From Ardenticatenaceae bacterium (GTDB lineage Bacteria; Chloroflexota; Anaerolineae; Promineifilales; Promineifilaceae), in NCBI GenBank assembly GCA_030065875.1, contig JASJCR010000044.1, forward strand, positions 1 to 64,000: a stretch of 64,000 nt of DNA. Direction: 5' to 3'. A program made the position numbers and the translations under genes. Below the pieces are notes generated by a model. That model ran no database searches. It worked only from the letters and a program-made list of their open reading frames with translations, and had not been told where the DNA came from. Shown here one piece after another: positions 42,869-51,874 of the stretch; the stretch's first letter is position 1; each line of letters begins with the position of its first letter.

Positions 42869-43541
42869 GGCAGAAGAGAAATATCGCGGCAAAGTTGACG
42901 ACAAGCGATATGTAGGATCAGAGGTTGATGTGACGTTTAGCCCGGGCCGCTGTATTCATGCAGCGGAATGCGTCAATCAGCTGGCGGCCGTATTTGACGT
43001 AAAAAAACGGCCGTGGATCCAGCCTGACGAGGGAAGTGGCCAAAAGATAGCGGATGTCGTGATCCAGTGCCCGTCTGGAGCACTGCACTTTGAGCGAAAA
43101 GATGGGGGATCGGCTGAAGAAACCCCGTCAAAAAATGTGATTACCGTGCAGGAAAATGGATATTTGCGGCTGAGCGGCGATCTTGAAATTGTGGGTACTC
43201 AAGTTGAAATCAAAGATGAGACCCGGGCCACACTTTGCCGCTGTGGGGCGTCGGAAAAGAAGCCGTTTTGCGACAACAGCCATCGCAAAATTGATTTCCA
43301 GGCGGAGACAGCTCCAGGTAAGCCGTCGAGAAATGATCTGGCGCAGGATGGTCCGCTAAAAGTGACTGTTTATCCGGATGGTCCGATCGAAATTGAGGGA
43401 AACTTTGCCATTACCAATGAAAATAGCGAAACGATCTTTCAGGGTGAGCAAAAGAAAACCTGGCTGTGTCGCTGCGGGGCATCCAGCAGCAAGCCGTTTT
43501 GCGATCAGAGCCACAAAAAGATTGGATTTGAAGCAGCATAA
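42861..43541 (+). CDS. Iron-sulfur protein: divergent 4Fe-4S plus two CDGSH domains
   Basis: Protein of 226 aa. Residues about 20-75: a mono-cluster ferredoxin-like domain (GRCIHAAEC, VIQCPSGAL). Then two CDGSH iron-sulfur domains: CRCGASEKKPFCDNSH (about 125-148) and CRCGASSSKPFCDQSH (about 200-220), each with the three Cys and one His that hold a 2Fe-2S cluster. Start at GTG 42861 after GAGGAGG. It may pass electrons to the coupled VOC enzyme or act in iron-sulfur repair; the partner is inferred from the overlap. Confidence 0.87.
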   Translation: MAEAEEKYRGKVDDKRYVGSEVDVTFSPGRCIHAAECVNQLAAVFDVKKRPWIQPDEGSGQKIADVVIQCPSGALHFERKDGGSAEETPSKNVITVQENGYLRLSGDLEIVGTQVEIKDETRATLCRCGASEKKPFCDNSHRKIDFQAETAPGKPSRNDLAQDGPLKVTVYPDGPIEIEGNFAITNENSETIFQGEQKKTWLCRCGASSSKPFCDQSHKKIGFEAA

Positions 43542-43566
43542 AGGGAAGAGACAGGAGACGAGAGAG

Positions 43567-43854
43567 ATGAACGTGAGTAACAACAAAGAGAAGCGGCGGT
43601 ATGAGCTGCCGTTACTCGACGAGATGGCCGTTCTTGAATACATGCCGGCCGGGTCAAACAACGTCGTGTTTACCCATACGGAAGTGCCGGAAGCACTGGA
43701 AGGAAAGGGTGTAGGCAGTCAGCTGGTCAAATACGCATTGGAAGACATCAAGGAACGGGATATGAAATTAATCCCCATGTGTCCATTTGTGGCCGGGTAC
43801 ATCAAGCGGCACCCAGAATATCGCGAGCTGGTGTTTGGATATCGGCCGGGATAA
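43567..43854 (+). CDS. Small GNAT acetyltransferase (YidJ type)
   Basis: Protein of 95 aa: VFTHTEVPEALEGKGVGSQLVKYALEDIKERDMKLIPMCPFVAGYIKRHPEY. This is the compact N-acetyltransferase group with G-K-G-V-G as the CoA loop and a C-P-F motif. Start at ATG 43567, where a gagacga-type heptamer array lies just upstream. A strong terminator follows. Confidence 0.85.
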   Translation: MNVSNNKEKRRYELPLLDEMAVLEYMPAGSNNVVFTHTEVPEALEGKGVGSQLVKYALEDIKERDMKLIPMCPFVAGYIKRHPEYRELVFGYRPG

Positions 43855-43882
43855 CAAAGGACGTCAAGCTACAGAGAGCAGC

Positions 43883-43924
43883 AGGCCGTGCGTGGAGGTC
43901 ATTTCCGGGCACGGCCTTTTTTTA
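43883..43924 (+). terminator. Intrinsic terminator of the acetyltransferase gene
   Basis: Perfect 9-bp stem AGGCCGTGC/GCACGGCCT (43883-43891 and 43909-43917) followed by TTTTTTA. It lies between convergent genes, just after the gcvH stop on the other strand. Confidence 0.85.
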
Positions 43925-43926
43925 TT

Positions 43927-44313
43927 TTAGCGGGATTCGTTATAGGCCAGATAGCCGGCCGCGTCCATCAATCCGTCCAGCTCGGAGGGATCCGACATTT
44001 TAATTTTTACCATCCAGGCCGCGCCGTAGGGATCTTCGTTAATGGATTCCGGGGTGTCAACCAGGTCGTCATTGACCTCAACAACTTCGCCTGAAACCGG
44101 GGCGTACAAATCTGAGGCCGCCTTGACCGATTCAACCACGCCAAAGGTGTCCCCATTGGAGACGCTGTCTCCGACGTCCGGCAGTTCCAGGTAGACAATG
44201 TCGGCCAAAGAGTCCTGCGCATAGTCAGTGATGCCGATTGTGGCAACGTCTCCTTCAACCAAAATCCATTCATCCTCTTTTGAATAACGCAGATTTTCAG
44301 GTGTGGATATCAT
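43927..44313 (-). CDS. gcvH: Glycine cleavage system H protein
   Basis: Protein of 128 aa of normal length. The lipoyl-lysine site VVESVKAASDLYAP is present, with YSKEDEWILVEGD at the start and GAAWMVKIKMSDPSELDGLMDAAGY at the end. It carries the aminomethyl group between the glycine decarboxylase proteins; those genes are not in the window. AAGGAGGG precedes the ATG. Confidence 0.94.
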   Translation of the reverse strand: MISTPENLRYSKEDEWILVEGDVATIGITDYAQDSLADIVYLELPDVGDSVSNGDTFGVVESVKAASDLYAPVSGEVVEVNDDLVDTPESINEDPYGAAWMVKIKMSDPSELDGLMDAAGYLAYNESR

Positions 44314-44346
44314 TAAACCCTCCTTATTGTTGGAAGCAGTGGTAAA

Positions 44347-44373
44347 GATAAATGGGCAAAAAACCCATTTATC
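44347..44373 (-). promoter_or_regulatory. Perfect inverted repeat in the gcvH upstream region
   Basis: GATAAATGGG, a seven-base A-rich spacer, then CCCATTTATC, 34 bp before gcvH. It could be an operator or a leader hairpin. No glycine riboswitch pattern is visible. Confidence 0.5.
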
Positions 44374-44467
44374 AATCTTTAAATTTGACGCTCATTCTAC
44401 CATGATGAGCTTTTTTCGTGTATGGTATTTTGTGCTCGAGAATTTGCTAGCCCTTTGCTTAAAATTA

Positions 44468-44497
44468 TTGATTTCTATATGTGAGGTGAACTATAAT
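44468..44497 (+). promoter_or_regulatory. Promoter of the transglutaminase gene
   Basis: TTGATT, 18 bases, TATAAT (44492-44497), 120 bp before the start of the next gene. Confidence 0.55.
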
Positions 44498-44617
44498 GTC
44501 ACCAACTTGTCACTTATCTGGGCTTTAATGTTTGCTGAGCAACCCCTTGTTCTCGTGCTGTTGCGGTTAAGATTATCAGGCGAATAGCGAACCGAAAATC
44601 GAAAAGGTCGAACACAT

Positions 44618-46912
44618 ATGGAAAAATTGACGAAGCTCCCCGAAGGCTGGCTAACCTTTTTTCTAGCCTGGTTGATGATTTTAATTGCCGGATACGCCAT
44701 TAACGAAGCGGATTTGATGGCCGGTTTGGATGTGCTCGTCACGGTAGGGACGATTGCTTATTTATCCGGGTTCTTGCTGGCTAAATCAACCTTCTCCAGC
44801 CGGACGGCGGTCTTTTTTACCGTTGCCTACGGCCTTTTCTTTGTTGGCTATATTATTGGCGTGCGGTATATCGATCCGTCTTTAAACTGGTCGGATCGGC
44901 TGGCCAATATGATTGGTCGACAGATCGACTGGTTGGGTAAGGCGTTTGGCGGGGGCACGAGCCGCGACGCGGTAATTTTTGCCATTCAGACCTCCCTCAT
45001 TTTTTGGGTCCTGGGTTTTTCGATGGCCTGGTATACATTTCGCACCCTCAAAGTATGGCGGGTGATTTTGCCGGCCGGGTTGGTGCTGTTGAGCGTCGTT
45101 TATAATTACTACGGCCCCCAGCCGCTTTGGCTATATCTCGTCATTTATATTCTGGTGGCCTTTCTATTTATTTCCCGCACCTATCTGGCGGAACAGCAAA
45201 GTGCCTGGGCCGCGCAGGTGGTGCGATATGAGCGATCGATCACCTATAATTTTATGGCGGGTGGGTTGATTTTAGCCATGGTGGCGCTTCTTGGAGCGTG
45301 GACAGCACCGCCCCTGGCGGCAAATTCTGTGGTCGGACAGGCGATTGGTGGTGTAAACACCCCTATCCGCCGCCTGCAGGACAATTGGACCCGTCTATTT
45401 TCATCACTGCGTTCTTACGGGACGGCGACCAACGACAATTATTCCGGCACGCTTTCACTTGGTGGTCCGCGGAATGTAGGTGACTCCCTCATTATGGACA
45501 TCTTTGTCCCGGATCAGCTGCCCTATGCGTATTGGCAGGCGGTTGTGTTTGAAAGTTATCGCGATGGCCAATGGTCCAGCCCAGATGGAGAACGGATTAT
45601 GATTGCTCCTGATGAGGGGCCAATCAGCGTGCCGTCAACTCAGGCCAGAGAAGCGATCACCGTAACTGTCCGCAATTATATTCCAAACGCCGGCACAATT
45701 TATGGGGTGCCGGAAGTGATCGGCTCAGACAGGCAAATGTTTGTCACGCAGCAGGTTGATAATCGAGGGGCCAGCTTAGTGAGTGCGGTGCAGTCGCGCT
45801 TTGTGCTGCAGCAGGGAGATTTTTACAACACCGAGTCCCGTTTAAGCACGGCGACAGCAACTCAACTGCGCACGGCCGGTCGCGATTATCCGGACTGGAT
45901 TGATCCCTATTTGCAGGTGCCCGATTCAATTACCGAGCGGACGGTGGCCCTGGCTGAAGAACTCGTCACGCCACTGAATAATCCATATGATGCGGCCGTG
46001 ACGGTACAAAACTTTTTGCGACAGGAGATTGAGTATAACGATCAAATTGAGGCTCCGCCTCCTGGCGTCGAGCCAATTGACTACGTTTTGTTTGATCTTA
46101 AAGAGGGGTATTGCAATTACTATGCCTCATCGATGGTGATGATGCTGCGTTCTCAGGGAATTCCGGCTCGAATGGTCGCCGGTTACGCGGCTGGAGAATT
46201 TATCGATGATGCCAACGTCTATCGCGTTCGGGCCAAGGATGCCCATACGTGGGTTGAGGTTTATTTCCCTACATTTGGGTGGATTCAATTTGAACCCACA
46301 TCGGTGATTCCGGTTTTTGTCCGGCCGGATGGAGACAGCCCCTTCAGTGCAAGCGAGCCATTGCCCAACCTGGGGGCTGATAGCGACGTGCTTGATCGCG
46401 AGGAACTGCTCCCGGATGAAGGCTTAATCGAAGATGATGCCCCCCTGGGAGACTTAAATTTACCGGAAAATCAGCCGTTTACCCTGGCCAACCTGTTTTC
46501 GGGACAAAATTTGCGCATCATGGGCGCCATCACCATGGTTATCCTGACCGGCATCGCGCTTTATATGGCCACAAGGATCAATCGCCGGGTAGAAGCGGAT
46601 GTGGTCCAAAGTTATGATCGGCTAGGGTTGTGGGCCCGGTGGATCGGCCGGGAACCTCAAACGACGCAGACGCCATACGAGCGGGCTGATTCCCTCGTTC
46701 AGGCTGTTCCGGAAGGGCGGGGGCCGATTCGACGGCTGACAACGCAATTTGTACATCAGCTGTTTAGCCGCAGCCGGACACCTGATCCAACTTTTGATCC
46801 TCAAGAGGAGTGGAAGGTGCTGCGGCCGCTCCTTTTGCGCGAAGCGGCCGGTCATCAGTGGCAGCGGTTGGTAAAAAAGATTCGCGGACGGGTGCGGAGC
46901 ATTCGATATTAA
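44618..46912 (+). CDS. Membrane transglutaminase-like protein (TgpA type)
   Basis: Protein of 764 aa: a block of six or so TM helices (about 10-230), a large outside domain with a transglutaminase core (about 440-570: Cys499 in KEGYCNYYASSM, His543 in DAHTWVEVYF, FEPT), an acidic linker, a TM helix (about 630-650) and a cytoplasmic tail of helical DUF4129 type. This is the TgpA/DUF3488 layout. Such proteins are often next to MoxR ATPase and DUF58 genes, not seen here. Substrate unknown, at the outer face of the membrane. Confidence 0.85.
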   Translation: MEKLTKLPEGWLTFFLAWLMILIAGYAINEADLMAGLDVLVTVGTIAYLSGFLLAKSTFSSRTAVFFTVAYGLFFVGYIIGVRYIDPSLNWSDRLANMIGRQIDWLGKAFGGGTSRDAVIFAIQTSLIFWVLGFSMAWYTFRTLKVWRVILPAGLVLLSVVYNYYGPQPLWLYLVIYILVAFLFISRTYLAEQQSAWAAQVVRYERSITYNFMAGGLILAMVALLGAWTAPPLAANSVVGQAIGGVNTPIRRLQDNWTRLFSSLRSYGTATNDNYSGTLSLGGPRNVGDSLIMDIFVPDQLPYAYWQAVVFESYRDGQWSSPDGERIMIAPDEGPISVPSTQAREAITVTVRNYIPNAGTIYGVPEVIGSDRQMFVTQQVDNRGASLVSAVQSRFVLQQGDFYNTESRLSTATATQLRTAGRDYPDWIDPYLQVPDSITERTVALAEELVTPLNNPYDAAVTVQNFLRQEIEYNDQIEAPPPGVEPIDYVLFDLKEGYCNYYASSMVMMLRSQGIPARMVAGYAAGEFIDDANVYRVRAKDAHTWVEVYFPTFGWIQFEPTSVIPVFVRPDGDSPFSASEPLPNLGADSDVLDREELLPDEGLIEDDAPLGDLNLPENQPFTLANLFSGQNLRIMGAITMVILTGIALYMATRINRRVEADVVQSYDRLGLWARWIGREPQTTQTPYERADSLVQAVPEGRGPIRRLTTQFVHQLFSRSRTPDPTFDPQEEWKVLRPLLLREAAGHQWQRLVKKIRGRVRSIRY

Positions 46913-47033
46913 GTCCTGAGCTGAAAGTGCTAAGTCCTGAGTGCTGAGTCGAGGTCCTTGACAATCGAATTGAACAAATTATGCTAATTTGTAAATTCAC
47001 TTCGCAGGAGTTTAAACTCAGGACTTAGCACTT
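46912..47033. repeat. Heptamer array plus promoter of the creatininase gene
   Basis: gtcctga/gtgctga units (46912-46950), with an inverted copy at 47009-47032 (actcaggacttagcact) next to the start codon, so the mRNA 5' end could fold. A promoter TTGACA (46958-46963), 16 bases, TATGCT (46980-46985) lies between them. Confidence 0.7.
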
Positions 47034-47846
47034 ATGAAATATCGTTATGCCGAAATGACCTGGCCCGAATGCAGGGCGGCGGCCGAGGCCGGCCGTGCGG
47101 CCGTACTGCCGGTCGCTACGTACGAAGACCACGGTTATCATTTGCCAATTGATACAGATGTGGTGTTGTGCAGCGAAATATGCGATCGTGCGGTGGCGCG
47201 CCTTGCGGATGAAGCGGTTTTAATTCCCCCGGTGCCTCACGGCTACAGCCCCCACCACATGGATTTTCCCGGTACGCTGACGATTGCCTGGGACACCTTT
47301 ATCAACTATGTGCGCGACATCTGCGTCAGTTTAGCTCACCATCAATTTACCCACATTTTGATTGTCAACGGTCACGGCAGCAACACCGCCCCGCTGGAGA
47401 TGGCTGCCCGATTAACCGTTCTGGCTGCAGAAGGCAAAGTGGCCTGCGCGGCCGTCAACCATTGGGGGGTGCATCAGGTGCGGGAGGCCGGAAAAACGAT
47501 TCGCGATTCGGAATATGGGGGCAACTCCCATGCTGGGGAATATGAAACGTCGCTTTATTTGGCGCTGCGGCCGGGCACGGTTGATATGGACAAAGCGGTC
47601 GATGAGATGAACCCCCTGCCCCCCAGCTTCCAATTTGACCTGTTGGCCGGCAAGCGGCCGGATGCCTCACTGGCCACCTATATGCCTTACTGGAGCACCA
47701 TGACCGAAAGCGGTGTTCGGGGGCGGGCCACTCTGGGAACCCGGGAGAAAGGGGAGGCGTTTTTGGAAGCGGCCGTGGCCGGGCTTGTTGAGCTGATCCG
47801 TGAGTTTAAGACGATTGAAATTCCCGCACGGATTGATCATCATTGA
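47034..47846 (+). CDS. Creatininase-family metal hydrolase
   Basis: Protein of 270 aa. Conserved metal-binding phrases: PVATYEDHGYHLPIDTD (Glu, His, Asp), PHGYSPHHMDFPGT, IVNGHGSN and SHAGEYETS. The family includes creatinine amidohydrolase and a formamide hydrolase in cofactor synthesis; no neighbour points to a substrate. Length is typical. Its ATG lies in the inverted heptamer repeat, with no clear ribosome site. Confidence 0.85.
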   Translation: MKYRYAEMTWPECRAAAEAGRAAVLPVATYEDHGYHLPIDTDVVLCSEICDRAVARLADEAVLIPPVPHGYSPHHMDFPGTLTIAWDTFINYVRDICVSLAHHQFTHILIVNGHGSNTAPLEMAARLTVLAAEGKVACAAVNHWGVHQVREAGKTIRDSEYGGNSHAGEYETSLYLALRPGTVDMDKAVDEMNPLPPSFQFDLLAGKRPDASLATYMPYWSTMTESGVRGRATLGTREKGEAFLEAAVAGLVELIREFKTIEIPARIDHH

Positions 47847-47847
47847 A

Positions 47848-47991
47848 GTTGTTGGTTATTGGTTATTAGTTTATTGGTATATTGGTTATTGGTGTAATCG
47901 TGTATTGGTGTATTTGTTTCTTACTATGGCTGAGCAGCTGAATGTGAACCGCGCAAATACACTAATATACCAATAACCAATAACCAATAAC
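47848..47991. repeat. Inverted heptamer arrays (ttattgg / ccaataa)
   Basis: ttattgg units at 47850-47920 and the reverse form ccaataa at 47960-47991 can pair into a long AT hairpin after the creatininase stop. The insertion sequence begins exactly at its end. Confidence 0.8.
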
Positions 47992-49477
47992 CTTTAGTTT
48001 CCGGTAAAAGACTTGCTTCAAGGGAAGCCAAGTGACTCCAAAGGATGACCTTTGGAGAAGAACATTAACAATATGGGCCAAAAAAGGGATGAAAAGCGGG
48101 TTTAAGTCGCCTTTCGTCGTCGATGAGCGGCCACCCCCTTGGGTAAGTGGCCGGTAACCGACCGCTTTTTCCGAAGTTTAGGGTCAACCAACGCTTCTTC
48201 TGGAAAAACGGTCTGTGCCAGCTGCCTGCGAAGGCGTCCCGGCGTTTTTTTGGGTGCACATCCCAGAAGCCGGCGGGCTGGGGCGGCAAGATCAAGGCCA
48301 ACCAGGTCAAGAGATTGCCGGCCAGGAACGCCAGCTCACCCAGTCGCCAGCAGCAAAGTGGGTGAAAGACGAATTGCCGGCCACACCCCAGCAGTTGTTT
48401 GGCCACTAGAGGGATTTGCTCAACCGGCCAGCGGTCTTGATAGAGGCGAAAGATGACTTCAGCCGAGGCCTCTTGCAGATCCGTAGCCACCAGCAACGGA
48501 TTGTCAAAGCGTGGATCATGAAAGACCCAGATGGTGAATGACTCGTGTGGATCGGCCACTTTGAGATCGGGACGCATGAGGTGGTGCCACCCCTGTGCCG
48601 TGATGATGGTGTCGCCCAGGTCAAAGGTGGTGGTGACCTCAGCGGGGGTGGCCTCATGATAGCGATCTTTCCAGGTCCGAGCTAGGGGACGCACCGGTAG
48701 GCCAAACTCGGCTCGGCGACCGCCACGGTACTCGGGGAGTTGGTTCCGTCGAGCGGTACAGTTGCTGGCCACCCGCACCACAAAGTGCTTGATGCCTAAG
48801 CGGTGCAACTGCTTCAGGGTCACCCCGGCATCATGGATGATCACCTCGCTGGACTGACGTTGGCTGGCGGCCTCTCTCAGCAACCGCTCCTTGAGCGTCT
48901 CCTCACTGTCGTGGCTGCGGTGATTGCGGAGGATACGACGAATCAGTGGCAAGCGCTGACCGGCGATCTGCCCCACTTCGACCACCAGGCCAAAACCGAT
49001 GCCAATCGCCCGCCGACCCAGCAACTGCCGATAGACGGTGCCCAGCCACCCTTGAAGTCGCGGACGCCAGATCGCCGTCACATCGACCGCTAACGGCTGA
49101 TAGCCGTCCCACTCGTGCCGCTGCCACGATCCTTCTTGCCTCACTTCCTGACGAAACGTCTCGAGGAGTTCACCGATGTGCCACACCCCGTGACGGAGTG
49201 CGCTCCAGCAGCGACGGATTTCAGCCACTCTCAAACCACTGGCGGCCAAGGCCGGATGCAGCGCCCCCCGGCTGGCTAGAAAGCGACCGCTGATCATGGC
49301 CCATATGATTTGTAAAAGTGCTAAGTTCGTGCCGATGGCCATCGGTTTTACGATTCTTGAAATTGTGTGTACAGTTTGTTTGGAAGTGGTGTTCATTTGG
49401 TCCTCGAATGTTGTTTGGTAGCTCTATTCTTGGACCGAACACCACTTCTGGCAACTCTTATTTAGCCGAAACTAGAG
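47992..49477 (-). mobile_element. Insertion sequence, IS4 superfamily, about 1486 bp
   Basis: One transposase gene flanked by imperfect terminal inverted repeats: CTTTAGTTTCCGGTAAA at the left and, read inward, CTCTAGTTTCGGCTAAA at the right. Both ends abut ATAAC, a possible 5-bp target duplication (47987-47991 and 49478-49482), though the left flank is itself an ataacca array, so this may be chance. The element looks complete. Confidence 0.8.
48065..49396 (-). CDS. IS4-family DDE transposase
   Basis: Protein of 443 aa. The DDE parts are visible: PLAVDVTAI (first Asp), IIHDAGVTL (second Asp) and YQDRWPVEQIPLVAKQLL, which fits the Y-(2)-R-(3)-E-(6)-K signature of the IS4 superfamily exactly. 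GAGGACC precedes the ATG. The frame is intact, so the element may still move. The base composition (many CGG/CAC codons) is close to the rest of the window. Confidence 0.88.
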   Translation of the reverse strand: MNTTSKQTVHTISRIVKPMAIGTNLALLQIIWAMISGRFLASRGALHPALAASGLRVAEIRRCWSALRHGVWHIGELLETFRQEVRQEGSWQRHEWDGYQPLAVDVTAIWRPRLQGWLGTVYRQLLGRRAIGIGFGLVVEVGQIAGQRLPLIRRILRNHRSHDSEETLKERLLREAASQRQSSEVIIHDAGVTLKQLHRLGIKHFVVRVASNCTARRNQLPEYRGGRRAEFGLPVRPLARTWKDRYHEATPAEVTTTFDLGDTIITAQGWHHLMRPDLKVADPHESFTIWVFHDPRFDNPLLVATDLQEASAEVIFRLYQDRWPVEQIPLVAKQLLGCGRQFVFHPLCCWRLGELAFLAGNLLTWLALILPPQPAGFWDVHPKKRRDAFAGSWHRPFFQKKRWLTLNFGKSGRLPATYPRGWPLIDDERRLKPAFHPFFGPYC

Positions 49478-49516
49478 ATAACCAGTAACTATTAACTGCA
49501 AACCAAAACCCATCCC

Positions 49517-50014
49517 ATGATCACTTCCTTCCGCCTCGCAACCTCCGCTGATTTGCCAACCATTTTGCGTCTCGATCAGGAGATTTTTGGCGTGTATGGT
49601 GGTCAGGAAGACCCGAATATTATCGCCGCGCGTCTGGCGGTTTTTCCGGCCGGGTGCGCCGTGGTAGAACGGCACACGGACGACGAAACTTTTTTTGCCG
49701 GCTACCTGACCACTGAAAAATGGGCGGAGCTGCGCGACCCGGCTCTTGACGAGGACCCGCGAGAGACCCACCAGCCGGAGGGGACCGTCTTAAACGTGAC
49801 GACTTTTGCCATTGCTCCCGGATTCCAAAATCAGGGATTGGGCGTAGAACTGCTGGATTACACTATCGACTTGGCCCGTCGCGAAGGGTGTCGGCAAATT
49901 GTGCTGGAAACCGCCCGGGCCAGGAAATTTTACCTGCGTCACGGTTTTGAGCTGCTCAAGGAGCGGGATCAGCGGGGGTTTCCTCTATATGTGATGAGGT
50001 TGTGGGTGGGGTAA
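49517..50014 (+). CDS. GNAT-family N-acetyltransferase
   Basis: Protein of 165 aa with the GNAT fold: FRLATSADLPTILRLDQEIFG at the start, VTTFAIAPGFQNQGLGVELLDYTIDLARREGCRQIVLETA (CoA-binding Q-N-Q-G-L-G), and FYLRHGFELL at the end. Substrate unknown. It begins 40 bp after the IS, so its former upstream region may have been displaced by the insertion. Confidence 0.85.
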   Translation: MITSFRLATSADLPTILRLDQEIFGVYGGQEDPNIIAARLAVFPAGCAVVERHTDDETFFAGYLTTEKWAELRDPALDEDPRETHQPEGTVLNVTTFAIAPGFQNQGLGVELLDYTIDLARREGCRQIVLETARARKFYLRHGFELLKERDQRGFPLYVMRLWVG

Positions 50015-50130
50015 GTTGATAGGTTATTTGTGGTGAGCCGCTTCGGCTTTGACAAGCTCAGACAGCGCTTCTCGGCTTTTTTAAAACCTATGATAGAGTC
50101 AATGTGTCTGCGACATGTGTGCTGTAATGT

Positions 50131-50168
50131 TTGACGCACCAATTGTTGTACGTTAATATGTACATCAA
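50131..50168 (+). promoter_or_regulatory. Toxin-antitoxin promoter with overlapping palindrome
   Basis: TTGACG (50131-50136), 17 bases, TAATAT (50154-50159). The imperfect palindrome TTGTACGTTAATATGTACA (50146-50164) covers the -10 box, as expected for an operator bound by a YefM antitoxin. Confidence 0.65.
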
Positions 50169-50205
50169 CTGGTGTTTTATTACTCAGATTGGGATTGGCG
50201 ATATT

Positions 50206-50511
50206 ATGAAACGAACCTCAATAAGCGAAACCCGAAAACAGCTCAGCAATCATCTCAAATGGGTCAGTCAAACCGGTGAAGACGTCATCATACATAACCG
50301 CGGCGAAGATGAAGCGGTGATTATCTCGATGGAATCGTATCAACTACTTGAAGAAGCGCGTGAAAGGCGGCGGCAACGTGAAGCGTTAGACCGCTTGAAG
50401 GTGATTGCCGAGAAAAACCGTGCTGCTTATGAAATATCCAGGGAAGAAGCCGAGGCGGTTGCCGATGAGATTACACGGGAAGCGATCAAACGTTCAACTG
50501 ATGGTGAGTGA
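50206..50511 (+). CDS. Phd/YefM-type antitoxin
   Basis: Protein of 101 aa: MKRTSISETRKQLSNHLKWV (DNA-binding fold), GEDVIIHNRGEDEAVIISMESYQLLEEA (the usual core), then a charged helix that should wrap the toxin. An upstream in-frame ATG at 50131 is unlikely since it lies in the promoter. Paired with the PIN gene 5 bp downstream. Confidence 0.88.
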   Translation: MKRTSISETRKQLSNHLKWVSQTGEDVIIHNRGEDEAVIISMESYQLLEEARERRRQREALDRLKVIAEKNRAAYEISREEAEAVADEITREAIKRSTDGE

Positions 50512-50516
50512 CGTAA

Positions 50517-50930
50517 ATGCGCTTTTTGGTCGACACGAATCTTTTTATATCCTATTTAATTACTCCCCATAATCCTCTATCTGAGCTGCTGGAATTGACG
50601 GCTGAAGGGGAAATAACGTTGATCTATCCGGAATCCCTTCTAGAAGAAATAAGAGAGGTTGCCAGTCGAGATAAATTTCGCCGCTATTTTTCAATTCAGG
50701 CCCTGGATATATTGATTGAAACGATAATCATTCTTGGCGAGGAAATTCCAAAAGTGAACGAGAGGATTCCGCGCATCACGCGGGATGCCAAGGATGATTA
50801 TTTGTTAACCTATGCGGTTATCGGCCGGGCAAATTTTTTGGTAACGGGAGACCGAGATTTGCTGGTTCATCATCCGTTTGAAGGGATAAGTATTGTGACG
50901 GTTCGCGAGCTGCTAGAAAAAATTGCATGA
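50517..50930 (+). CDS. PIN-domain ribonuclease toxin
   Basis: Protein of 137 aa of the COG1569 PIN group: first Asp in MRFLVDTNLFISYL, Glu in LLEEIREV, then RDAKDDYLLTYAVIGRANFLVTGDRDLL with the remaining acidic residues. It should cleave RNA when free of the antitoxin. Its end overlaps the nitrilase start by four bases. Confidence 0.88.
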   Translation: MRFLVDTNLFISYLITPHNPLSELLELTAEGEITLIYPESLLEEIREVASRDKFRRYFSIQALDILIETIIILGEEIPKVNERIPRITRDAKDDYLLTYAVIGRANFLVTGDRDLLVHHPFEGISIVTVRELLEKIA

Positions 50931-51874
50931 CCAAATTAAAAATTGCCGTGGTCCAGATTGCGCCGGTGTGGCTCGATCGGGCGGCCACGCTGGAAAAAGT
51001 GGTGGAAAAAATGAGGGAGGCCGGCCGGCAGGGGTGCCAGCTGATCGCCTTTGGCGAGGCGCTGGTGCCCGGCTATCCGTTTTGGGTCGAGCGGACCGAT
51101 GGGGCACGCTTTAACTCACCGGTGCAAAAAGCGCTGCACGGCCGCTATCTCCGGCAGGCGGTGCAAATCGAAGCCGGCCATCTTGAGGGAGTATGCGCCG
51201 TGGCCGCGGAATATCGGCTGGCGGTTTATCTGGGGATCATCGAACGGCCGGTCGATCGCGGGGGGCACAGCGTCTACGCTTCTCTTGTTTATGTCAACCA
51301 ATCCGGCAAAATCAAGTCAGTGCACCGCAAGCTGATGCCCACCTACGAAGAGCGGCTGACCTGGTCGATTGGCGATGGCCACGGACTGCGGGTCCATACC
51401 TTGGGGGCGTTTACCGTTGGCGGGCTCAACTGCTGGGAGAACTGGATGCCGCTGGCCCGGGCGGCGCTTTACGGCCAGGGAGAAGATCTACACGTTTCGG
51501 TCTGGCCGGGTGGCGTGCACAACACGGCCGATATCGCCCGCTTTATGGCCCTCGAATCTCGTTCATTTGTGATCGCTGCCTCCGGTTTAATGCGCCCGGC
51601 TGATTTCCCGGCCGACACCCCCCACCTTGACCTTATTTTGGCTAACAGCGGTGATTTTTTGGCCAACGGCGGTTCCTGTGTGGCGGCCCCCGACGGCAGC
51701 TGGGTGATCGAACCGGCCGTGGGGGAAGAAGCTTTGCTGGTGGCCACCATCGATCAGCAAAAGGTGCTTGAAGAGCGGCAAAATTTTGATCCTTCCGGTC
51801 ACTACGCTCGGCCAGATGTCACCCGCCTCATCGTTAACCGGACAAGACAGAAAACGGTGAATTTAGAAGATTAA
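50927..51874 (+). CDS. Nitrilase-family carbon-nitrogen hydrolase
   Basis: Protein of 315 aa with the Glu44-Lys135-Cys169 triad (FGEALVPGYP, HRKLMPTYEER, GGLNCWENWMPL). The C-W-E-N-W-M-P-L form is that of true nitrilases/cyanide hydratases, rather than amidases. Substrate unknown. It is coupled to the toxin gene by an ATGA overlap, so it is under the toxin-antitoxin promoter, which is unusual for an enzyme. Confidence 0.88.
   Translation: MTKLKIAVVQIAPVWLDRAATLEKVVEKMREAGRQGCQLIAFGEALVPGYPFWVERTDGARFNSPVQKALHGRYLRQAVQIEAGHLEGVCAVAAEYRLAVYLGIIERPVDRGGHSVYASLVYVNQSGKIKSVHRKLMPTYEERLTWSIGDGHGLRVHTLGAFTVGGLNCWENWMPLARAALYGQGEDLHVSVWPGGVHNTADIARFMALESRSFVIAASGLMRPADFPADTPHLDLILANSGDFLANGGSCVAAPDGSWVIEPAVGEEALLVATIDQQKVLEERQNFDPSGHYARPDVTRLIVNRTRQKTVNLED

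Noticed and set aside
44314-44400. Glycine riboswitch upstream of gcvH
   Set aside because: Only one simple inverted repeat is present; the typical tandem aptamer pattern is not seen.
47987-49482. Firm 5-bp target-site duplication ATAAC around the IS
   Set aside because: The left flank is an ataacca array, so the match could be chance; kept only as a possibility.
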